DNA from: Halobacterium rubrum
GTDB lineage: Archaea; Halobacteriota; Halobacteria; Halobacteriales; Halobacteriaceae
Direction of reading: 5' to 3'
Length of the DNA: 64,000 nt
Assembly: GCF_021729015.1 (NCBI RefSeq)
Contig: NZ_JAJQQZ010000001.1
Coordinates: forward strand, 1,178,001 to 1,242,000
In this document: in pieces, positions 57,922 to 64,000 of the stretch
Numbering within the stretch: the stretch's first letter is position 1
Layout: every line of letters begins with the position of its first letter
Made by a program: the position numbers and the translations under genes
Notes under the pieces: model-generated
Told to the model about the DNA's origin: nothing
Databases searched by the model: none
What the model saw: the letters and a program-made list of their open reading frames with translations, nothing else

Positions 57922-58204
57922 CGGGCTCGGACTGACTGCCGCTGACTGACTCACTCGGTCCGACTGTCGCCGAGTACTCGCTCCGTTCTCCCGCGCTCTG
58001 CTGCCAGTGTGTCGTCGACGTGGAGCCGTTCGTGACGGGTGAGCGTCGCCAGTTGCGAGGTGGCCGAACTTGCCCGGGTACAGTTTTAGGCTGTACTAAT
58101 CGGTGCGTGTCAGGCTCGCAGGCGTTCCCAGAACGTAGGAACGGTTCCACAGCAGAGGGAATCAGCGAGCCGCGATTAAGTAGGTAGTCCATACCCCAGC
58201 CTGT
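57922..58204 (+). promoter_or_regulatory. Promoter region of the multicopper oxidase gene
   Basis: A 283-base gap with no gene. From left to right: a run of CTGACTG-type direct repeats (57928-57966), GTACAG-TTTTAGG-CTGTAC (58078-58096), GTTCC-N9-GGAAC (58124-58142), overlapped by GGAAC-G-GTTCC (58138-58148), and TTAAGT (58176-58181), which is about 27 bases before ATG 58205 and is the TATA box. Two different inverted repeats upstream of one TATA suggest two regulators. Confidence 0.6.
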
Positions 58205-59359
58205 ATGACGAACCAGTTCGGCGCTCCCGGCCTCGGCATCTCGCGGCGCGAATTCGTTGCGGCGACCGGCGGCATCGGCACGGCCGCCCTCGCCGGCTGT
58301 ACCGCTCCCGACGGTGGAGAAGACGTCACGAACACCACCGGAACCACGGCGACGAACACCGCACAGCAGTCCAGCCTCCCGACGACGAGCCCGCCGGAGG
58401 TCGTCGACGCCACCGAGCAGGGCAACAAAGTGACGCTGAAGAGCGTCCCCGCAGTCCACGAGCCTCACCCGCTGGAGACGATGGGCGGCCCCGTCGAACT
58501 CCCGCGCGTCTGGGCGTTCGCCACCGAGGACGGCGACCCCAGCGTGCCCGGCCCAATCATTCGCACCGTCGAGGGCGAAGACATCGAAGTTGTCCTCGAC
58601 AACACGGACGGCAGGCGCCCTCACACGGTTCACTTCCACGGGTCCCAGACGACCTGGGAGAACGACGGCGTCCCCACGTCGACAGGCATCAAGGTGCCCG
58701 CGGGCGAGAAGCACACCTACCAGATTCCCGCGAACGTCCCGGGGACCCACCTCTATCACTGCCACTACCAGACCCAGCGCCACATCGACATGGGGATGTA
58801 CGGCATCTTCCGCGTGGACCCGGAGGGGTACGAGCCCGCGGACAAGGAGTACTTCATGACCGTCAAAGACTGGGACTCCCGGCTGAACCGCATGATGGCC
58901 GGCGAAGACGCCAACTACAGTCCTCGCACACGTGACCCCGACGTCTTCACCATCAACGGGAAGGTCGCGCCGCGGACGCTCCACCCCGAACACGGGTCCC
59001 CGCTCATCGTCGAGCAAGGCGACACCGTACGCGTCCACTACGTGAACGCCGGCTACACGAGCCACCCGCTGCACATCCACAACCACCGCTTCGAGCGCGT
59101 GGCGAAAGACGGCGGCGTCATCCCCGAGGCCGCACGGCACGAGATGGACGTCACGAACGTCGCGCCGGCCGAGCGACACACCATCGAGTTCGAAGCGAAC
59201 GCCGACCCCGGCATCTACCTGATGCACTGCCACAAGGTCAACCACGTCATGAACGGGAACTTCTACCCCGGCGGGATGCTCACGGGCGTCGTCTACAAGG
59301 AGGCGATGGACACGGACATCTTCGGGAAGTTGATGGAGTTCGCCGGGTACGATGCCTAG
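58205..59359 (+). CDS. Two-domain multicopper oxidase
   Basis: A 384-residue exported multicopper oxidase. A Tat motif and lipobox (SRREFVAATGGIGTAALAGC) show it is an exported lipoprotein. Copper motifs: PHTVHFHGSQ and HLYHCHYQTQRHIDMGMYG in domain 1, and HPLHIHNHRF plus MHCHKVNHVMNGNFYPGGM in domain 2. That pattern is a two-domain (small laccase-like) oxidase, with type 1 copper probably in both domains. It may oxidise copper, phenols or act in nitrite metabolism; NirK is 4 kb away. It is 6 bp upstream of the halocyanin gene. Confidence 0.92.
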   Translation: MTNQFGAPGLGISRREFVAATGGIGTAALAGCTAPDGGEDVTNTTGTTATNTAQQSSLPTTSPPEVVDATEQGNKVTLKSVPAVHEPHPLETMGGPVELPRVWAFATEDGDPSVPGPIIRTVEGEDIEVVLDNTDGRRPHTVHFHGSQTTWENDGVPTSTGIKVPAGEKHTYQIPANVPGTHLYHCHYQTQRHIDMGMYGIFRVDPEGYEPADKEYFMTVKDWDSRLNRMMAGEDANYSPRTRDPDVFTINGKVAPRTLHPEHGSPLIVEQGDTVRVHYVNAGYTSHPLHIHNHRFERVAKDGGVIPEAARHEMDVTNVAPAERHTIEFEANADPGIYLMHCHKVNHVMNGNFYPGGMLTGVVYKEAMDTDIFGKLMEFAGYDA

Positions 59360-59365
59360 ACGAGG

Positions 59366-60022
59366 ATGACTCACAGCGATTCAGCGGTCACGAGACGGAG
59401 TCTGCTCCGGGCGTCTGCGGGCGCCGGAGCGGCTGCAGTGGGAACGAGTGCGCTCGCCGGCGGCGCCGCGGCACAGGACGGAGGCGTCGACGAGTGGCTG
59501 AGCGACGTCAGCAACTACGACGGCGTCGTCGACGAGACCGGCAGCAGCGAGGTCACCGTCGAGGTCGGCGTCGAGGCGAACGAGGGGCCCTACGGCTTCG
59601 GGCCGGCGGCCGTGCGCGTCGACCCCGGGACGACAGTGAACTTCGAGTGGGTGTCGAACACCCACAACGTCCTCGTCGAGAGTCAGCCGAGCGACGCCGA
59701 CTGGAGCGGCGACGAGGCCATCAACAACGAGGGCTACTCGTACAGCCACACCTTCGAGACGGAGGGCGTCTACCTCTACTACTGCAATCCCCACCTCTCG
59801 ATGGGGATGAAAGGCGCCGTCGTCGTCGGCGACGTTGACGTCGGTGGTGGTGGCGGCGGCGGCTCCGGTGGCGACGGCGGCTCGGGTAGTGACGGCGGGT
59901 CCGGTGGCGGAACCGACTGGGCCGAACTCGGCGTGCTCGGGTTCGCGTTCGTGCTCGGGCTCGGGCTGCTGTCGCCGCTCGTGCGGAAGGCCTTCGGGAG
60001 CGGCGGCCCCGAATCGAGATAG
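59366..60022 (+). CDS. Halocyanin-like blue copper protein with membrane anchor
   Basis: A 218-residue cupredoxin: Tat signal (TRRSLLRASAGAGAAAVGTSA), the type 1 copper ligands His in WVSNTHNVLV and Cys, His and Met in YYCNPHLSMGMKGAVVV, then a Gly/Ser/Asp linker and a C-terminal transmembrane helix (LGVLGFAFVLGLGLLSPLV) that anchors the protein. It should carry electrons outside the membrane, to or from the multicopper oxidase 6 bp upstream and possibly NirK. The two genes are cotranscribed. Confidence 0.93.
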   Translation: MTHSDSAVTRRSLLRASAGAGAAAVGTSALAGGAAAQDGGVDEWLSDVSNYDGVVDETGSSEVTVEVGVEANEGPYGFGPAAVRVDPGTTVNFEWVSNTHNVLVESQPSDADWSGDEAINNEGYSYSHTFETEGVYLYYCNPHLSMGMKGAVVVGDVDVGGGGGGGSGGDGGSGSDGGSGGGTDWAELGVLGFAFVLGLGLLSPLVRKAFGSGGPESR

Positions 60023-60085
60023 CACCACCGGCTTCGGCGGTACGTCCCTCTTGCTGTCGGCGACCGGCAAGTCCGCGCAGCGCTG

Positions 60086-60595
60086 TTACTGCTGGCTGGC
60101 GTTACTCTGGTCGCCCGATTCGACGGCCCCGGAGTTCTCGTCGGCGGGGTCCCCGGTCCCGGAGTCCTGGTCGGTCGGTTCGCTGGCCGGGGGTTCGCCG
60201 CTGGCCGTTTCATCGGCACCAGCACGGTCTGCACGCAGAATCTCGAGGACCGTCGTCTGCACGTCGTCGTCGCGGAGCGTCGACGGCGAGACGACGGCGA
60301 CACCGCGGGCGTCCGCCGCCCGGTGTGCGCGGTCGGTGACCGTGCCGAGCGCCGTGAGCAGCGTGGCGTCGGCGTCGGTCTCCTCGGCGCCCGACACGAG
60401 GTACGACACGTGGTCGGTCGTGGCGGCGGTGTCGGGGTCGTCGACGACCATCGCCAGCAGCTTCGACGGGCCGCGGCCGTCTTCGCGGAGCGCGCGCACG
60501 ACGACGGTCGATGCGTTCACGCGAGCGAGCGCCGTCAGCCAGCCCTCCGCGACCAGCTGGTACCTGACGTCGTCGACGAACGGGGACTCGGCCAC
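60086..60595 (-). CDS. Haloarchaeal protein of unknown function with acidic tail
   Basis: A 169-residue protein not recognised. The first 110 residues (ESPFVDDVRYQLVAEGWLTA, STVVVRALREDGRGPSKLL, RAADARGVAVVSPSTLRDDD) have an a/b pattern that weakly recalls restriction-endonuclease or STAS-like folds, but no catalytic motif is clear. The rest is an acidic, disordered Ser/Asp/Glu tail. Start GTG 60595; CGTAAAC about 33 bases upstream is a possible TATA. Convergent with the halocyanin gene. Confidence 0.65.
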   Translation of the reverse strand: MAESPFVDDVRYQLVAEGWLTALARVNASTVVVRALREDGRGPSKLLAMVVDDPDTAATTDHVSYLVSGAEETDADATLLTALGTVTDRAHRAADARGVAVVSPSTLRDDDVQTTVLEILRADRAGADETASGEPPASEPTDQDSGTGDPADENSGAVESGDQSNASQQ

Positions 60596-60731
60596 GAGAA
60601 TGGATTCGTGGGGGCGACCGTAGCGTTTACGGCCGAACCGGGCGGGCCAGTCGGCTGACAGGGCGCCGCCGGACTGGCGGGCTGACCTCGCGTGGCCGAT
60701 GGGTGGGCCGAGACAGCGGGCGGATGCGGCG

Positions 60732-61334
60732 TTACTCGAAGCGTTCGACGGCCTGCGTGTAGCGTTCGCTGGGCTCGTCCCAGTCGACGACCTCGAAGAA
60801 GGCGTCGACGAAGCTGCCACGGTCCGGGCCGTAGTCGTGGTAGTAGGAGTGCTCCCAGACGTCGAGGGCGAGGACCGGCTGGCTGCCCCAGAGGGCGCCC
60901 TGGTCGTGCTTGTCGACGGCGACGTTCCGGAGTCGCTCCGCGTGCGGGTCGTAGACGAGCAGCGCCCAGCCGCCGGCTGCGGAGGCCGCGGTCTCGAACT
61001 CGGCCTTCCAGGCGTCGTAGGAGCCGAAGTCTTCGGCGATGCGGTCGGCGAGCTCGCCGGACGGCTCGTCGCCGCCCTCGGGGCTCATCGACTGCCAGAA
61101 CAGCGTGTGGAGGATGTGCCCGGAGCCGTTGTGCGTGACGTCGCCGAGCGCGCCGGCCGTGGAGGCGTGGTCGCCGGACTCGCGGTTCGCTTCGAGGGTG
61201 TCCTCGGCGGCGTTCCAGCCGTTCACGTAGCCCTGGTGGTGGGTGTCGTGGTGCCACGTGAGCACCTGTTCGCTGATGTGGGGTTCGAGTGCGTCGTAGT
61301 CGTACGGCAGCGGCGGCAGTTCGTAATCGGACAT
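60732..61334 (-). CDS. sod: Superoxide dismutase, Mn/Fe family
   Basis: A 200-residue Mn/Fe superoxide dismutase: DTHHQGYVNGWNAAED near the start, metal ligands including His in LTWHHDTHHQGY, His in GHILHTLFWQSM, and DVWEHSYYHDYGPDRG. It removes superoxide in the cytoplasm. Haloarchaeal enzymes are normally manganese-dependent. Its start ATG follows a clear gap of 147 bases from the acyl-CoA dehydrogenase. Confidence 0.96.
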   Translation of the reverse strand: MSDYELPPLPYDYDALEPHISEQVLTWHHDTHHQGYVNGWNAAEDTLEANRESGDHASTAGALGDVTHNGSGHILHTLFWQSMSPEGGDEPSGELADRIAEDFGSYDAWKAEFETAASAAGGWALLVYDPHAERLRNVAVDKHDQGALWGSQPVLALDVWEHSYYHDYGPDRGSFVDAFFEVVDWDEPSERYTQAVERFE

Positions 61335-61481
61335 GCGTTCACCCGTTGACCCGGCTTCCTTATGGTGGTTTCCGGAAGGCAGTTTTAGTTGGATAGTTGT
61401 CAGTACGGTGGGGGCGAGAACCGCCGGGGAATTGTCCCCCGTTTACGAGAGCTTTTGTCCCGGTGTGCGGTACACTAGGGC

Positions 61482-62627
61482 ATGGACTTCGGACTCACCG
61501 ACGAGCAGCAAGCCATCCGCGACGAGGTGCAACGCTTCGCCGAGAACGAGATCAAACCGGTCGCCAGCGAGTACGACGAGGCCGAGAAGTTCCCCCACGA
61601 GGTCATGGACAAGGCCGCCGACGCCGGCCTGCTCGGCCCCAGCATCCCGCTGGAGTACGGCGGCGCCGGCTACTCCCCGGTGGAGACCGCCATCATCGTC
61701 GAGGAACTGTTCGCCGCAGACCCCGGCATCGGCCTCTGTGTCTCCAGCGCCGGCTTCGGCGCCGAAGCCATCATGGCGTTCGGCACCGAGGACCAGAAAG
61801 AACGCTTCCTCGAACCCATCACCACCGGCGACGCCATCATGGGGTCGGCCATCTCCGAGCCCGACACCGGCTCGGACGTCTCCAGCGTCTCGGCTACCGC
61901 CGAGAAAGACGGCGACGAGTGGGTGATCAACGGCAACAAGATGTGGATCACGAACGGCTCGGTCGGCGACTTCTTCGTCGTGCTCTGCAAGACCGACCCG
62001 GACGCCAGCGGCCGCTACAACGGCTTCAGTCAGATCGTCGTCGAGTCCGACCGCGACGGCTTCCAGGCCGACAAGATTACGGGCAAGCTCGGCATCCGCG
62101 CCTCGGACACCGCCGAACTCATCCTCGACGACGTCCGCGTCCCCGAGGAGAACCTCATCGGCACGCCCGGCGGCGGCTTCCTCCAGCTGATGCAGTTCTT
62201 CGACGAGACCCGGACGATGGTCGCCGCACAGGGCGTCGGCATCGCCCGCGGCGCCAAGGAGCGCGCGCTCGACTACGCCCTCGAACGCGAGCAGTTCGGC
62301 CGCCCCATCTCCGAGTTCCAGGCCATCGAGCACAAACTCGCCGAGATGGAGACCAAGACCGAAGCCGCGCGCACGCTCACCCTGAAGTCCGCCTGGAGCG
62401 TCGAGAACCGCGACGAACAGCTCACCGCGCTCGCCTCCATGGCCAAGGAGTTCGCGTCCCGGGTCGCCGTCGAGGTCGCCGACGAAGCGGTCCAGATCCA
62501 CGGCGGCGCCGGCTACGTCAACGACTTCGACGTCGAGCGGTTCTACCGCGACGCGAAAATCACCCAGATCTACGAGGGCACCACGGAGATCCAGAAGAAC
62601 ATCATCGCCCGCGAGATGAAAGATTGA
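61482..62627 (+). CDS. Acyl-CoA dehydrogenase
   Basis: A 381-residue acyl-CoA dehydrogenase: ITNGSVGDFFVVLCK and AISEPDTGSDVSSVSATAEK in the middle FAD region, RGAKERALDYALEREQFGRP, and the catalytic-base loop QIYEGTTEIQKNIIAREM with Glu at about 366. It introduces a double bond into a short or branched acyl-CoA. The reading frame ends normally, with the stop codon directly at the left edge of the insertion element that follows. Confidence 0.95.
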   Translation: MDFGLTDEQQAIRDEVQRFAENEIKPVASEYDEAEKFPHEVMDKAADAGLLGPSIPLEYGGAGYSPVETAIIVEELFAADPGIGLCVSSAGFGAEAIMAFGTEDQKERFLEPITTGDAIMGSAISEPDTGSDVSSVSATAEKDGDEWVINGNKMWITNGSVGDFFVVLCKTDPDASGRYNGFSQIVVESDRDGFQADKITGKLGIRASDTAELILDDVRVPEENLIGTPGGGFLQLMQFFDETRTMVAAQGVGIARGAKERALDYALEREQFGRPISEFQAIEHKLAEMETKTEAARTLTLKSAWSVENRDEQLTALASMAKEFASRVAVEVADEAVQIHGGAGYVNDFDVERFYRDAKITQIYEGTTEIQKNIIAREMKD

Positions 62628-62990
<363 letters not shown>

Positions 62991-63044
62991 CTTCCGTAAG
63001 ACGGCACGCACGCTGTCGACGGCGTCGCTGTTCGTCTTCCGTTC

Positions 63045-64000
63045 TCAGTCCGTCTGGGGGACCGGTACGCGGTCGCCCTCCGGCGGCTTCGCCGTCTCGC
63101 CGTGTCGCGCGAGTTCGACGACGAACTCGGTTCCGCCGGCGTCACTCTCGCCGACCGTCACGGTGCCGCCGAACGTCCGCACCGCCGTGTGGACGATGTT
63201 GAGTCCGGTGCCGACCGACCGGCTCTCGAAGAACGCCTCGGAGTCTTCGACGTCCAGCCCCGGGCCGTTGTCGGCGACGCGGACCACGACGGCCTCGTCC
63301 TCGCGAGTCACGTCGACAGAGACCTCCGGGGTCGCGGAGTCGTTGTGCTCGATGCCGTTCGTGACGAGGTTCCGGAACACGGAGTTCAGCAGTTCGTTGC
63401 CGTGGACGGAACACTGGCCGTCGGGGATGTCGGCGTCCACGCGGGCGTCCGGGAACGTGCCCTCGACGCGCGAGACCTCGTCCCGGAGGATGTCGGCGAC
63501 GTCGATGGACGACGAACCCCCGTCCCGGGTGAGCTTCCCGACGACGCCACAGACGTCCTGTATCTCCGCGACCTGCTGGCCGGCGATCTCGAGGTGTTCC
63601 TCGACTTCCGGGTCTCTGGTCCGTCGACGCGCGAGGTCGAGTCGCCCCCGGAGGACGTTCACGACGTTCGGAATGTCGTGGCTGACGAGGTAGTTCAGCA
63701 GTGTGGAGCGCTCCCGGTCGGCCTCGATGCGGTCGATGTGGCGGTCGAGACTCGCAGTCATCCGGCGCAGCGACGCGCCGAACCGGCCGGGCAGCGTCTC
63801 CTCGAGTGCGGGCGCGTCGAAGTCGTGGTCGGCCAGCGCCTCCGCCTGCTCGGCGACCACTGCGAGGTGGTTCTGCATCGCCGCGAACCCCTCAACGAGC
63901 TCCCCGATTTCGTCGCGCTGGCTCGCCGTCGGCGGGTCGCCGTCGAGGTCGCCCTCCGCGATGCGCGTGGCCGCCGCGCGGAGGTCGGTGACTGGTTCGA
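63045..64000 (-). CDS. HAMP-containing sensor histidine kinase (N terminus beyond window)
   Basis: At least 318 C-terminal residues of a histidine kinase run off the window edge. The first visible part is a HAMP-like region (PVTDLRAAATRIAEGDLDGD), then a second linker, the H box LLNYLVSHDIPNVVNVLRG (phospho-acceptor His), and the ATPase: N box RNLVTNGIEHND, G1 VADNGPGL, G2 SVGTGLNIVHTAVRTFGG. The sensor domain and membrane helices lie to the right of the window. The partner response regulator is not visible. Confidence 0.9.
   Translation of the reverse strand, partial: EPVTDLRAAATRIAEGDLDGDPPTASQRDEIGELVEGFAAMQNHLAVVAEQAEALADHDFDAPALEETLPGRFGASLRRMTASLDRHIDRIEADRERSTLLNYLVSHDIPNVVNVLRGRLDLARRRTRDPEVEEHLEIAGQQVAEIQDVCGVVGKLTRDGGSSSIDVADILRDEVSRVEGTFPDARVDADIPDGQCSVHGNELLNSVFRNLVTNGIEHNDSATPEVSVDVTREDEAVVVRVADNGPGLDVEDSEAFFESRSVGTGLNIVHTAVRTFGGTVTVGESDAGGTEFVVELARHGETAKPPEGDRVPVPQTD

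Overview
The window is chromosomal DNA from a halophilic archaeon (class Halobacteria). The evidence is very high GC, proteins rich in Asp and Glu, many leaderless promoters (TATA-like TTTAAG or CTTAAG 25-30 nt before the start codon), many GTG starts with GTGA or ATGA overlaps, Tat signal peptides with lipoboxes, a PGF-CTERM anchor, archaellin, halocyanin, bat-type HTH and TRASH-domain regulators. The genus cannot be fixed from sequence alone; a Halobacterium-like organism would fit. No rRNA, tRNA or CRISPR array was recognised.

Region 1 (1-22 kb) is centred on a molybdenum hydroxylase. mocA-like and moeA genes (cofactor), xdhC, the [2Fe-2S] and molybdopterin subunits (10963-13998), and a convergent FAD subunit plus CoxG pair (14035-15425) lie among a CaiB-type CoA-transferase, a cyclase-family hydrolase, a zinc alcohol dehydrogenase, OsmC, an MFS carrier, a CocE/NonD hydrolase, an NCS2 nucleobase permease, a hydantoinase-type amidohydrolase and a nucleoside deaminase. 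Together they suggest uptake and degradation of purines or related N-heterocycles. The active-site loop AYRGFG argues against CO oxidation. A PGF-CTERM 5'-nucleotidase-like protein opens the window.

Region 2 (22-48 kb) is mixed housekeeping and accessory content: a soluble PAS transducer, XPB-type helicase, photolyase, MsrB and MsrA, esterase, HxlR regulator, UPF0179, an aspartoacylase-like enzyme, DgoD with an overlapping SDR, an RND/MMPL protein coupled to a TrmB-like regulator, and a MoxR/DUF58/transglutaminase module whose minus-strand genes are joined by GTGA overlaps. An Lrp-TRASH metal regulator and MsrA follow.

Region 3 (48-60 kb) is the most interesting. A copper nitrite reductase (NirK), three DUF2249 proteins, a cupin, a flavin/heme split-barrel protein, a bat-type HTH regulator, a heme-copper-oxidase-like membrane protein, a CGCGG-motif peptide and a MIP18-like protein share a palindrome, CGAA-N4-TTCG. 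In several cases it lies 38-39 nt before the start codon. Next to it are two radical SAM/SPASM genes, a small rSAM-partner protein translationally coupled to one of them, a two-domain multicopper oxidase and a halocyanin. I read this as an anaerobic nitrogen-oxide (nitrite/NO) regulon combined with a candidate radical-SAM peptide-modification or heme-making system.

Region 4 (60-64 kb) has superoxide dismutase, an acyl-CoA dehydrogenase, a probable IS200/IS605-type remnant or MITE, and a truncated HAMP histidine kinase at the window edge.
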